Positions 27,852-36,224 of a DNA stretch of 64,000 bases are shown here, one piece after another. The position numbers were made by a program, and so were the translations under genes. The notes beneath the pieces were generated by a model. That model had not been told where the DNA came from and did not search any database. It worked only from the letters and a program-made list of their open reading frames with translations. This DNA is from Bacillota bacterium (GTDB lineage Bacteria; Bacillota; Sulfobacillia; Fermentithermobacillales; Fermentithermobacillaceae): assembly GCA_012841065.1 (NCBI GenBank), contig DUVI01000029.1, forward strand, positions 20,394 to 84,393, given 5' to 3'. How positions within the stretch are numbered: position 1 is the first letter of the stretch; each line of letters opens with the position of its first letter.

Positions 27852-28313
27852 ATGGACAACACCGGCGAAGAAAGGAAAGACATGGCGGAACCCATAAGCC
27901 CACAGCAGCATGTACACCATTATTACGGAAGAACCACCACAGACCAGGACCACTTCCACGTGTTCGACGGCACCACCGGGCTCAATTACGTAACAGGTGA
28001 AGGCCATGTTCACCGCTTCAGCAATGAAACTTCAAGAGCTCACGGCCATACCCACAGAATGCACGGGAACACGTCGCTTCAGGTCAGGTCATTTGGGGGG
28101 CACGTACATCAGATTTCCGGCATAACAAGTTTTGACGACGGACACACCCATCGATTTGACGTGTTTAGCGGCCCCCCTGCGAGACCCAGGAGAAGGAGAC
28201 CCAGGCTCATGAGTTTGGCCAGATCGGCACAACAAACCCCGGACGAGGAATCTGCCTCACCCAGACGGCGCCGCCGCTTCCGAAAAATCAGGCCATCCTC
28301 TCGGAAACAATAG
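27852..28313 (+). CDS. YmaF-family histidine-rich repeat protein
   Basis: Protein of 153 aa related to the YmaF family of Bacillota, function unknown. The core (about 18-100) repeats a unit of roughly 15-17 residues: HVHHYYGRTT, HFHVFDGTTG, GHVHRFSNETS, GHTHRMHGNTS, GHVHQISGITS, GHTHRFDV. The paired His residues would make a stack of metal sites, so metal binding is likely by inference. The C-terminal 50 residues are very basic, with RPRRRRPR and RRRRRFRKIRP, which may bind nucleic acid or polyphosphate. The SD AAGGAGGG stands ahead of the ATG. It overlaps the convergent cyclodeaminase gene by 26 bp. Confidence 0.78.
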   Translation: MDNTGEERKDMAEPISPQQHVHHYYGRTTTDQDHFHVFDGTTGLNYVTGEGHVHRFSNETSRAHGHTHRMHGNTSLQVRSFGGHVHQISGITSFDDGHTHRFDVFSGPPARPRRRRPRLMSLARSAQQTPDEESASPRRRRRFRKIRPSSRKQ

Positions 28314-28920
28314 ATACGGCCTTTTCCCTTAATCTGCAGGCCTGCTCCATCAGGCCTTCCTTTTCTTTGATTGCTTGACGGACAAAGCCCTGATCCTTCA
28401 TCATGGGCACGTTGATATCCACATTGAGCAGCACAGACCGCAAACCCGCTTCTGCAAGATAAGCGGCCACGCCCGCATCGCTGATTGCCATGGTGTTTCC
28501 TATCGGCGCCAGTTCACACACAATTTCCAGAAGTTCAACACACGCCCTGGCGGCCTTCAAAGGGGTCTCGGTAGCGCCTTTGAGCGCTTGCTGAAGGAGC
28601 ACTTCACGCTTTTCCTTTTCTCCCGGAGTGTTTCTCGGAAGCCTGTATACCTCCATGAACTTGCCGAACTGGCTGATATCTTCCTCGACCAAGGCCTCAA
28701 AGGTTGACATCAACGCAAGCGCTTTGTCCCTGAGCACAATAACCTGCTCTTCCACATCCCGGTACTTCTTTTTGCCAATCGTAAGGTTGCCTACCATGGC
28801 TGCCATAGAAGCCGCAAAAGCTGCGGCTATCGCCGACACACTCCCGCCGCCGGGAGTAGGAGCTGAAGACGCTGATTCCTGAAGTATCTCAGATAAACTC
28901 TTGTCAAAGAGGCCGGCCAA
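28288..28920 (-). CDS. fchA: FTCD_C-family methenyl-THF cyclohydrolase (second copy)
   Basis: Helical enzyme of 210 aa with the family entry PTPGGGSVSAIAAAFAASMA at residues 22-40 and VGNLTIGKKKY. It is a paralogue of the hut operon gene. It lies 36 bases after folD on the same strand, with no histidine genes nearby, so the likely role is hydrolysis of 5,10-methenyl-THF to 10-formyl-THF, as for FchA in clostridia. This fits the altered cyclohydrolase residue of the adjacent FolD. It starts with TTG behind GGGGAG. It overlaps the convergent YmaF gene at the 3' end. Confidence 0.82.
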   Translation of the reverse strand: MAGLFDKSLSEILQESASSAPTPGGGSVSAIAAAFAASMAAMVGNLTIGKKKYRDVEEQVIVLRDKALALMSTFEALVEEDISQFGKFMEVYRLPRNTPGEKEKREVLLQQALKGATETPLKAARACVELLEIVCELAPIGNTMAISDAGVAAYLAEAGLRSVLLNVDINVPMMKDQGFVRQAIKEKEGLMEQACRLREKAVSIVSERMA

Positions 28921-28956
28921 CGAAATCTCCCCTTTCTATATGTGAACCTGCTATAC

Positions 28957-29811
28957 TTAAGCCTGCTCCTTTTGCAGTTCGATTGCCTTAAGCAGGTTGT
29001 TCTGCAAGAGGGCAGTGGTAAGGCTTCCAACACCGCCTGGAACCGGGGTAATCGCACCGGCGACTTCCGATAACCCTTCAAAGTCCACATCGCCTACAGT
29101 CTTGCCGTCAACCTCGTTAATGCCTGCATCTACGACTATCACGCCAGGACTGACCATATCCTTGGTCACAAGTCTTGCCTTGCCTGCGGCAGCGATAATC
29201 ACATCAGCTTTTTTGGTGTGGAATGCCAGATCTTTGGTACGGGTGTGACACACGGTCACAGTAGCGTTCTCATTAAGCAGCAGGAAAATCAAAGGCTTAC
29301 CTACTGTATCACCACGCCCGATGAGGCATACGTTCTTGCCTTCCAGGGAAATCCCTTCCCTCTTCAGGATCTCTATGCAGCTTTGAGGAGTAACCGGAAA
29401 CAAGCCGGATTTCTGGGTGAACATCATCCCCCTGTTTATTGGGTTGATGCCGTCCACGTCTTTCAGGGGATCAATTGCCATCATCACACGTTGCTTATCC
29501 ATATGTTTCGGAAGCGGGAGTTCGATCATAATGCCGTGGCAATCAGGATCCGCAGAAAGCTCTTCGAGTTTATTGATTACCTCTGATTCTTGAGCATCTT
29601 CGGGAAATGTGAACAGCTCATAGTCTATGCCCGACTTGCGGCAAGCCCTTTCTTTCGACCTTGCATAAAGCACAGAGGCAGGATCGTCTCCCACCAGGAT
29701 AACACACAGCTTGGGGGTAATCCCCGCTTCCTTTAGCGCAGATACCTTTTCCCGGACTTCAGATCGGATCTCAGACGCAATCTGGCGTCCGTCGATTATT
29801 CTCGCGGGCAT
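28957..29811 (-). CDS. folD: methylene-THF dehydrogenase (FolD), cyclohydrolase site altered
   Basis: Folate C1 enzyme of 284 aa, normally with both 5,10-methylene-THF dehydrogenase and methenyl-THF cyclohydrolase activity. The catalytic Y49-x3-K53 pair (LYARSKERA) and D120 (LKDVDGINPIN) are present, as are the NADP part IGRGDTVGKPL and the C-terminal TPVPGGVGSLTTALL. The usual QLPLP motif reads ELPLP, with Glu at residue 97 (codon GAA) instead of Gln. In the human enzyme this Gln (Q100) is needed for cyclohydrolase activity but not for the dehydrogenase. The gene is followed by an FchA-like cyclohydrolase. The SD is AAGGAAGGGG. Confidence 0.92.
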   Translation of the reverse strand: MPARIIDGRQIASEIRSEVREKVSALKEAGITPKLCVILVGDDPASVLYARSKERACRKSGIDYELFTFPEDAQESEVINKLEELSADPDCHGIMIELPLPKHMDKQRVMMAIDPLKDVDGINPINRGMMFTQKSGLFPVTPQSCIEILKREGISLEGKNVCLIGRGDTVGKPLIFLLLNENATVTVCHTRTKDLAFHTKKADVIIAAAGKARLVTKDMVSPGVIVVDAGINEVDGKTVGDVDFEGLSEVAGAITPVPGGVGSLTTALLQNNLLKAIELQKEQA

Positions 29812-30029
29812 GATCCCAAACCCCTTCCTTAACTTGTCAATTCAGCCAATTACTCGCCTGTTACCTGCTTTCGACACGAGGTTCCTGCATACCTCTTAAT
29901 AATCATGCAGGACATGATCCATTACTCCACAGGGGCGCTAGACCGGAAAAACTAGTCACATTTGAGCTCAATCAAAAAGTGCTGCCCTTCCCCTCTTTTG
30001 ATTCAACCCCATACTTACCACCGTGCATT
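29812..30029. other. intergenic region upstream of folD, no gene seen
   Basis: Together with the following terminator, about 278 bases separate folD from the zinc-ribbon gene, both on the minus strand. The promoter for folD-fchA should lie here. No riboswitch fold is evident and I could not pick a convincing -35/-10 pair. Confidence 0.5.
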
Positions 30030-30068
30030 TCAAAAAACCACCGGGCCCCATCCGGATGAGGGCCCGGT
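30030..30068 (-). terminator. strong Rho-independent terminator after the zinc-ribbon gene
   Basis: On the minus strand a perfect 9-bp stem, ACCGGGCCC with GGGCCCGGT (30068-30060 and 30048-30040), is followed by GGTTTTTTG. It lies about 20 bases past the stop of the gene at 30090. Confidence 0.88.
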
Positions 30069-30089
30069 AGCTACAGGTACAGTAGACGG

Positions 30090-30527
30090 TTACCTAAGTT
30101 GGTTTCCGCATTTGGAACAGAACTTGTCATCCTCGCTTGCCAAGGCACCACACTGAGTACAATACATCCGGGATACAGCTTCATCCTGGGGAGTGCTGAC
30201 GCTTTCGGCCTTCTGGACTTCCTCAGCAGGAGCTTTTTCAATCTCCTTGTTCTTGGCGTCGATCTTAGCCTCAATTTCATCTATGGCTTCAAAATGTTCG
30301 TGGAGCTGCTCGATAGTCCCGCCTTCTTTGTACAAGGTATGAGCCAATCGCCCAATCTCTTCAAACTTCTTCGCCCGTTCGTTCTCGAGTGACAACACTT
30401 CTACCTTCAACTTGCCGACCTTGGTAAGCTCCTTGGTTTCCTGCATCAACGTTTCTGCCCCGGACCTAATTGTGCGGCTCAGCTTTGATAATAGGTCTCT
30501 GCCTTTGCCTTCAAGATTGTGAGACAT
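30090..30527 (-). CDS. coiled-coil protein with C-terminal zinc ribbon
   Basis: Protein of 145 aa. The first 95 residues are helical and charged (EVLSLENERAKKFEEIGRLA and AIDEIEAKIDAKNKEIE), predicted to form a coiled coil. The last 30 residues are a zinc ribbon with two Cys pairs, YCTQCGALASEDDKFCSKCG. It has no signal peptide or membrane segment, so it is cytoplasmic. This architecture is common in Bacillota and its role is not established. The SD is GGAAGTGA. It ends in a strong terminator. Confidence 0.75.
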   Translation of the reverse strand: MSHNLEGKGRDLLSKLSRTIRSGAETLMQETKELTKVGKLKVEVLSLENERAKKFEEIGRLAHTLYKEGGTIEQLHEHFEAIDEIEAKIDAKNKEIEKAPAEEVQKAESVSTPQDEAVSRMYCTQCGALASEDDKFCSKCGNQLR

Positions 30528-30632
30528 AAAATCACTTCCTTTCCAACCTGTTATCGGATGCTCAACGAGCTACCCCCAGTAACTTCTATTTCAACTTTGC
30601 CCATTAAATAATCCCATCTTGCAGCGAAAGAA

Positions 30633-30842
30633 TTAACCCTTGCATGTGCTGCACGTTCCACCCGAACATGCGGCACAGGACGATTGGCCTCCTGAGCCTT
30701 CCCTTACGTTTGTTGAGAACATCGACATCAGTTTGGTAAGGTCTTCTGAACCGCACCCCGGGCATACCGGAACATCGCCTTTTCTGACCAGGCACTCAAA
30801 CACTTCACCGCATTTCCGGCACCTATACTCAAAGATTGGCAT
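30633..30842 (-). CDS. FmdB-family zinc-ribbon protein
   Basis: Small protein of 69 aa beginning with the FmdB signature MPIFEYRCRKCGEVFE, then VCPGCGSEDLTKLMS, giving two CxxC zinc-ligand pairs. The C-terminal tail adds CAACSGGTCSTCKG, four further Cys, which is common in this family. Proteins of this type were first annotated as regulators, but the molecular role is unclear. It is 54 bases downstream of a small hypothetical gene on the same strand. Confidence 0.85.
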   Translation of the reverse strand: MPIFEYRCRKCGEVFECLVRKGDVPVCPGCGSEDLTKLMSMFSTNVREGSGGQSSCAACSGGTCSTCKG

Positions 30843-30896
30843 GAGACACCGCCTCCCGCCAATAGTTTAGATGAAGCATCGTTGTTGTGCAAATTC

Positions 30897-31175
30897 TCAT
30901 TCCGTACGCTTCTCAGCATCCTCCAGCAGTGTATCCAGAAGATTGATTATTTCCTCAGTTGTACCTTTGCCTGTGTAGATCAGAGGTTCACAGTTCCATC
31001 TTGTAATCACATAAAGTAATTCCTTGGCCATGGATTCAATGTCATGGGCGAGTTCTATTGCTTTGGATAAGCTATTGTCTTCGTCTGATTTCATCGTTTC
31101 AGACAGCATATTGGCTGCTTCTGCAATGTCTTCCAACCGGTCAAGGAAAACTCCCACACGCAGAAATCTCGACAC
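30897..31175 (-). CDS. small helical protein of unknown function
   Basis: Protein of 92 aa that I do not recognise. It is acidic and helix-prone (IAEAANMLSETMKSDEDNSL, then IELAHDIESMAKELLYVI), with one Trp-Cys in ITRWNCEPLIY. It has no signal peptide. The start is GTG, preceded by a G-rich site. It precedes the FmdB-like gene on the same strand. Coding quality is fair but not certain. Confidence 0.55.
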   Translation of the reverse strand: MSRFLRVGVFLDRLEDIAEAANMLSETMKSDEDNSLSKAIELAHDIESMAKELLYVITRWNCEPLIYTGKGTTEEIINLLDTLLEDAEKRTE

Positions 31176-31301
31176 TCTTCGACCCCCCCTTTGTCACATT
31201 TCTCTCCTGCTTCTGGATTTCCTTTAGTTGTGACCGGTTTTATTAATAAGAAAACAAAAAACGAAAACACTAAAGGACGAATCAGGGAAAGGGGGGGTTT
31301 T

Positions 31302-31847
31302 GTGATTGAACATGAAGATTATCCAATAAGCAACATAGATGGCCAGAGTTCTGCTTCCCACGTTGTGGAGGAGATGAGGCGCTCTTTTATACCTCCGGGG
31401 GCCGGTGCGCCAACTACACCCGCCGAAAAAATGGAAGTAGCCCTGTCAGAAGTTCAGAATACCGTCAGGGAGCAGCAGATGCTCATCGAACAGGATCTGC
31501 AGGGCGCATTGAGCAAAGCTTCCGCCCATGTGGCTGACTCTCAAGCGGTAGACACGCTGCTTGCCCTCTCACAACAAATTGCTTCGATAGTGTCACAGGG
31601 CAATGAAGCAGTGCGCTCCAATTCACAACAGTTAAACGATCTCATAAGCCTGCTGGGAGACCAGCTATCGATGCAACAAGCCAAGGTTGACAGGCAGGTT
31701 GCGCAAGCACTTCAAAAAGCAGTCGTTTCTCTGGCTGATGCCCAGAATGCAATGTTCCAAAGCATGGCGATCTCACAAATGTGCCATTACGTAAAGGGCG
31801 CAGAACAAGTTGTAAAAGACATTATTGCCCCTGGCCAGGTTCAATGA
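31302..31847 (+). CDS. coiled-coil protein of unknown function
   Basis: Protein of about 181 aa that I cannot assign. After a proline-rich N-terminal part (RRSFIPPGAGAPTTPAEKM) nearly all of it is helical with abundant Gln, Ala and Ser (EQDLQGALSKASAHVADS, QQIASIVSQGNEAVRSNS), consistent with a long coiled coil. The GTG at 31302 is used, as a run of G lies just ahead; the frame is open upstream to 31191 but that part is not protein-like. It overlaps the convergent deacetylase gene by 26 bp. Sporulation or surface roles are possible but not shown. Confidence 0.6.
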   Translation: MIEHEDYPISNIDGQSSASHVVEEMRRSFIPPGAGAPTTPAEKMEVALSEVQNTVREQQMLIEQDLQGALSKASAHVADSQAVDTLLALSQQIASIVSQGNEAVRSNSQQLNDLISLLGDQLSMQQAKVDRQVAQALQKAVVSLADAQNAMFQSMAISQMCHYVKGAEQVVKDIIAPGQVQ

Positions 31848-33015
31848 CAGAAGTAGGACTTATGTTCTGAAAACCAAAGCCCATCCGCGCAAGGGACGGG
31901 ATGATCTCAGCCAACGCTTCAGCAGTATGGCCAAAACCTTCATGAAGCAAAATTATGGCTCCGTCCCTTGCCCAAGCAAGTACCCGCTCAACCACTTCCC
32001 GTGATGATCCAGCCCCGATGTCTGCACCCCCGATATTCGTCCACATCAGCACTCTCATTCCAAGTTTCTGTGCCTCTCTGATTTGTGTCTCGTCGAGCAT
32101 TCCGTGGGGAGGGCGGTAAAGGTATGGCTTTTGCCCTGAAATCTGGGTTATGCACGTTTGCGCCATCTGCAAATCCGTCTCGACTTCCCGAGGAGAGAGT
32201 CCGGCCAATATCGTGTGTTCGTAACCATGCACACCGATAACATGGCCCCTGTCAGCCATGTCTTTCACAAGTTCAGGATACTCCCTTGCTTTCTTTCCGA
32301 TCACGAAGAATGTAGCCTTGATCCCATACTGGTCCAGCACATCTAGAATTGCAGGAGTGGTAACCGGATCAGGGCCGTCGTTGAAGGTAAGGCATATGCG
32401 TTTATCAGGCACAGGCAGCTGTTCAAACGGGGGTAAGACAGGTTCTTCAGGCAGTTCCTCAGGGGATTCCTGATTTCCCGAAACAGGGGCTGCATCGTCA
32501 ACCCTAAGCGCCAGGACATCCCCTGGGAACAAGCGATCCGGGTCCTTCAGCTTGTTTATCTTGATGAGATCAGAAACACTCAGGCCGTACTTGGCGGCAA
32601 TAATCCACAGAGTCTCCCCTGCCGAAACTGTATGCTTTGCCGGCGGGTTGAGTTTCATCAGTTCGTCGTACAAGGCTGACTTGGTTCCAGGCCCGGCTAT
32701 GCCGTCCCTGACCAGGCCTTTCCTTTGCTGGAATTCCAGTACTGCAGCCTTTGTCTTGTCTCCGAAAACTCCGTCTACACTTGATCCGTATAAACCCAGT
32801 TGCTTTAGGAGTGCTTGCAGCTGCTTGACTTCCTCACCGGTGTGCCCATATCTCAAAACCCGCCCGCTTCCGAAAAGGTCTGCGTAATCAGTTGCCTCTG
32901 CGGCAACCCATCCTGGGTATGTGCTCAGGACTAGCGCTACCGGAAGCAGCCAAAACACCGCTTTCACGAACGTCTTCTGAAATGTCCGGACCAAGGCAAA
33001 AACCCCCAGCAACAA
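31822..33015 (-). CDS. secreted PG-binding, LysM and polysaccharide-deacetylase-like protein
   Basis: Exported cell-wall protein of up to 397 aa. A signal peptide (about 14-39, ending WVAAEA) leads to a PG_binding_1 domain (50-120), a LysM domain (127-172, HTVSAGETLWIIAAKYGLS), a Pro/Glu linker, and a NodB deacetylase domain (205-390). The NodB motif TFDDGP reads TFNDGP: N212 replaces the Asp that acts as catalytic base, while the metal ligands D213, H263 and H267 (GVHGYEH) and the RPPHG and LLHEG motifs are kept. It may be inactive, altered, or a binding protein. The TTG start is uncertain; a GTG at residue 18 would also give a signal peptide. Confidence 0.82.
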   Translation of the reverse strand: MLLGVFALVRTFQKTFVKAVFWLLPVALVLSTYPGWVAAEATDYADLFGSGRVLRYGHTGEEVKQLQALLKQLGLYGSSVDGVFGDKTKAAVLEFQQRKGLVRDGIAGPGTKSALYDELMKLNPPAKHTVSAGETLWIIAAKYGLSVSDLIKINKLKDPDRLFPGDVLALRVDDAAPVSGNQESPEELPEEPVLPPFEQLPVPDKRICLTFNDGPDPVTTPAILDVLDQYGIKATFFVIGKKAREYPELVKDMADRGHVIGVHGYEHTILAGLSPREVETDLQMAQTCITQISGQKPYLYRPPHGMLDETQIREAQKLGMRVLMWTNIGGADIGAGSSREVVERVLAWARDGAIILLHEGFGHTAEALAEIIPSLARMGFGFQNISPTSVIEPGQGQ

Positions 33016-33065
33016 CCTGTGTTTCTGAGGGTATCATGCGTGTTTCGCAGGTAGATTATTCCTTA

Positions 33066-33491
33066 TCAATTATTTACCCCAAGCACTCCGCCACAAGCTC
33101 CGGCCAATACGCAAAAGCCTATCCGTTTCAGCAGAGCTCCGAATCCTATGAAGGGAGGATAAAGGATTGCACCTACAAGGCATGTTATTATAGCGTATGA
33201 TGCGCCAATAGCTGCTCCGTATACAAGGCCATAGCGCCTGGCTCTCCTCGCTGTCACAAAAGATGCCAGCCCTAATATGGCGAAACTCCCTATGTTAACC
33301 ACCCAGTAAACGATACTTTCCTCCAACTTGGTCAGGTATACCACCGCTGACGCAACTAATATGAGCAACACTGCCATGAACAGGGCGTACCCTACTCCCT
33401 TACCGACCATCGAAACCGAGAAGCTCTCTTCCACCTTGTGCCTTTGACTCCACCGCGAGTATCCTGGTTTGCCAGGAGGGCTGTACTTCAT
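33066..33491 (-). CDS. TIGR04086/DUF3792-type small membrane protein
   Basis: Membrane protein of 141 aa with four hydrophobic segments (about 30-52, 62-80, 90-110 and 116-138) after a polar N-terminus. The order of helices and the conserved Gly pattern in the last helix (VLAGACGGVLGVNN) fit the DUF3792 family of Bacillota, whose function is unknown. The ATG is preceded by AGGAGGTG. It is upstream of the exonuclease gene's 3' end and apparently monocistronic. Confidence 0.68.
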   Translation of the reverse strand: MKYSPPGKPGYSRWSQRHKVEESFSVSMVGKGVGYALFMAVLLILVASAVVYLTKLEESIVYWVVNIGSFAILGLASFVTARRARRYGLVYGAAIGASYAIITCLVGAILYPPFIGFGALLKRIGFCVLAGACGGVLGVNN

Positions 33492-33525
33492 ATGAAAACA
33501 CCTCCTGGTTTGTGTATATTAGAGT

Positions 33526-36036
33526 TCATTGGTTGCTATTACCCGAACTTACCCATTTGAGCGCTTGTGTAATGCCGATTTGCTGCGGACACACGACAGA
33601 CCTCACGTCATGGAATTGGGCCATGAAATCCCTGCCCCAACCACTCTGCCCGGGCAAGATCTTGGGGTCGAGGAGTATCACCGCAGTCTTCCCGGCACTG
33701 CGGCTCAAACTCTCCATGTAAGTGCGGAGGGCAAGCACAACAGGCAGCACGCTTACTTCAATGAATCCGCTCTTCCCGAGGCCTGATACTTCCCTTTGCC
33801 TCAGGTCTCTAATTGTATTTGGAGGCAAGAAGGGAATTTTGGGTATTACCAGGATCCGGGGAACGGCTGATGTATTATCCAGAATATCCACTCCGAACCT
33901 TGCCAGGACCAAAGTGCCCGGCTCGCTCAAGTGTTCTAGTACCCTTGGCCCGCCGTCTACTCCCTGGGCAAACACTGCAATTTGTTCGCTTTCAAGGAAT
34001 CCGGCAATATGGGAGCTAAGGTTCCTGATAAACGAATACGAAGGGCACAGGCACAAAACGTTTTCAGATGATTGAAGGGCCAACTGCTTGAGGAACTCAG
34101 CCGTGACCTCCAGGTGCTCTGAATAGGACATCCTTTGTCCCTTATCTATGGAGACCAGCAACGGACCGCTGTCTGCTTCAGCCTGAGTCATTGTATGACC
34201 CATATGGTGGATCATGTCTCCAGGCTCGAACCCGTACAGGCGCCTGAGTCCTTCAAACTGGGACACGAAACCTGCGTTGGGCGAAACCAACACTACGTTT
34301 CCGAAGCGCTCAACCAGCGCATGCTTAGCTTCGATGGCCGGCCACAGGGCTTTTCCTGCAATAATCCCACGGGCAACGCCATAACCTCTCTCCAACAGGT
34401 ACATAGAGGAACTATCTCCGGTCAAGATGGCCTGAATTTGTTCCATCCAGTATTCCAACCTACGAAGATTCATCCCCATTACAGGTGGATCAACCGGTTG
34501 CCCCACGAAGGCACTTGAAGAGTGTCTCAGCTCCTGCCTCAGCCTGGAAAGCACAGGCTCAACTTCCCGGTGCACGGATGCAAGGGCCCGGACAATATCG
34601 TCCGGTACAACCATGTCGTGGTTTGACCCGAGGGCATCCAGACTCTTAAAAATGAGCCTGTCAACCCGTTCAGCATCCTGAGTGCATCCCAAATCTTCCA
34701 AGGCCTCTCTCAACCTTTCCAGGTTGAGCCTTGGCTGTTTGCGCTCCCATATATCTCCCAAGTCGTCAAAACCCAGCACTATACACCCGGCTGGATTTAC
34801 CTCCGTAGAAACATCAAAGCAGTTGTATTTGGGAGTGAGGATTACCCGGCTGCCTGCGGCTGCATCTAGAGCTTTGGAATAGAAACATTCCTCAGCATAG
34901 GGGCAGTGGCCCTGACAATCGGGAAAGCCTGAGCAGCTAAGTTCGCGGCTTAACGCATGTGCTTTCCCTACAACCTGAATCTCCCTAAACAAACCGTCAC
35001 GTGTAGCATCCCTCCACACAACGATGGTTGACAGAAACTGCTTTGCCTCAACGTCCAGGTGATCCAGTAGACCGCAACGGGCGAAGTCTTCAACCAAATT
35101 GGCTCTTAGCAAACAAAGGTAGTCCTCAGGCACGGACAAGAAACTCACGCCTAGGTCTGATAAGGACAGGGTTTCCACGTCTGCAGCGACAACCACCGGC
35201 CCGACATGGGAAGAAAGACTCGCAGCGATATTGCCGGGAGTCAGCGCTTCAAGAGGAAAATCTACGAAAGTATAGCGCTGCTGTGCCTCAAACAGGCCTT
35301 CCAGCCAATCAACAGGGACTTGTTCCAACTTCCCCTCATCAAGCATTTCCGGCAGGAGCCGGGTTTCAACAGGCAGACTCCTACCCGCTGATTCTTCAAG
35401 GAAGAGCGACAGTTGATGACCGGGACTCTCTCGGCGATCAAAAAGGCATGCAGATACCCAGGCTTTGCCCATTATGCGTATAATCTTTTCACGTACTGCC
35501 CGGGGCAGCCGGACAATCTTGCGCTGAATGGCTCCAAAGATCATACCTGTGGCTTCCGCATCATCACACGCCCTGTGGGCGTCGCATAACTCAATATCCA
35601 ATTGCTGCGCCAAATCTCCCAGCTTGTAGCTCTTGAATCCGGGAAATACAATGCGGGCAAGTTCAAGCGTGTCGTAAACGGGAACGCCTGGAAATCCCTG
35701 AATCGCTCTGGAAAGAAACGACACGTCAAACTCAGGATTGTGCCCAACCAAAGGCAAGCCGCCCCGAAACTCCTCAATCTCGCCGCAGACTGAAGCTATA
35801 TCAGGACTACCGGCCAACTCCTCCGGGGGTATTCCTGTGAGCCTCAGGACCTTGAGCCCAACCTCCCTGCCCGGCCGGACAAGGGATGACCACTTTTTGA
35901 CAGGTACACCGTTTTCAAAACGAACAAACGCGACTTCTATAATGCGATCCTCTTCAGGGGAAAAGCCTGTGGTTTCAACGTCAAAGGCTACGTAATCCGG
36001 TACAGGTAAAGCCAACAGTGTACAACTCCTCTCCAA
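33526..36036 (-). CDS. DEDDh 3'-5' exonuclease fused to a degenerate DinG-like helicase region
   Basis: Protein of 836 aa. Residues 13-175 are a PolC/epsilon-type exonuclease with FDVETTG, GHNPEFDVSFLS and HRACDDAEATG, so all DEDDh residues are there. The rest has DinG/XPD layout: four Cys in CSGFPDCQGHCPYAEECFY, near 366-382, match the Fe-S domain, and VILLDPKIL near the C-terminus matches a DinG strand. But I find no Walker A GxGKS/T anywhere, the DEAH box is replaced near VLGFDDLGDI, and the Q-x-x-G-R motif VI is absent. ATP-driven unwinding is therefore unlikely. Start uncertain (TTG 36036 or TTG 36015). It is monocistronic, divergent from the DUF401 gene. Confidence 0.82.
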   Translation of the reverse strand: MERSCTLLALPVPDYVAFDVETTGFSPEEDRIIEVAFVRFENGVPVKKWSSLVRPGREVGLKVLRLTGIPPEELAGSPDIASVCGEIEEFRGGLPLVGHNPEFDVSFLSRAIQGFPGVPVYDTLELARIVFPGFKSYKLGDLAQQLDIELCDAHRACDDAEATGMIFGAIQRKIVRLPRAVREKIIRIMGKAWVSACLFDRRESPGHQLSLFLEESAGRSLPVETRLLPEMLDEGKLEQVPVDWLEGLFEAQQRYTFVDFPLEALTPGNIAASLSSHVGPVVVAADVETLSLSDLGVSFLSVPEDYLCLLRANLVEDFARCGLLDHLDVEAKQFLSTIVVWRDATRDGLFREIQVVGKAHALSRELSCSGFPDCQGHCPYAEECFYSKALDAAAGSRVILTPKYNCFDVSTEVNPAGCIVLGFDDLGDIWERKQPRLNLERLREALEDLGCTQDAERVDRLIFKSLDALGSNHDMVVPDDIVRALASVHREVEPVLSRLRQELRHSSSAFVGQPVDPPVMGMNLRRLEYWMEQIQAILTGDSSSMYLLERGYGVARGIIAGKALWPAIEAKHALVERFGNVVLVSPNAGFVSQFEGLRRLYGFEPGDMIHHMGHTMTQAEADSGPLLVSIDKGQRMSYSEHLEVTAEFLKQLALQSSENVLCLCPSYSFIRNLSSHIAGFLESEQIAVFAQGVDGGPRVLEHLSEPGTLVLARFGVDILDNTSAVPRILVIPKIPFLPPNTIRDLRQREVSGLGKSGFIEVSVLPVVLALRTYMESLSRSAGKTAVILLDPKILPGQSGWGRDFMAQFHDVRSVVCPQQIGITQALKWVSSGNSNQ

Positions 36037-36131
36037 TTCCTCCGCTCAACTGTCACAACCATGGGTCCACAGGTCTTGCTAGTTCTGGGACGACCTGCAC
36101 AATTCCTGGAAAATGTGTCTGGCTGCAAAAA

Positions 36132-36160
36132 TGGGCAAACCCTGCACACTAGGTTATAAT
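36132..36160 (+). promoter_or_regulatory. sigma-A type promoter of the DUF401 gene
   Basis: TGGGCA (36132-36137) and a perfect TATAAT (36155-36160) are separated by exactly 17 bases. The start codon follows about 65 bases on. Confidence 0.5.
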
Positions 36161-36224
36161 TAGTCAAAGCAATCGGAATTGCCCCAGCTACACATTTCAC
36201 TAATATAGAACCGAGGTGGGTTCG

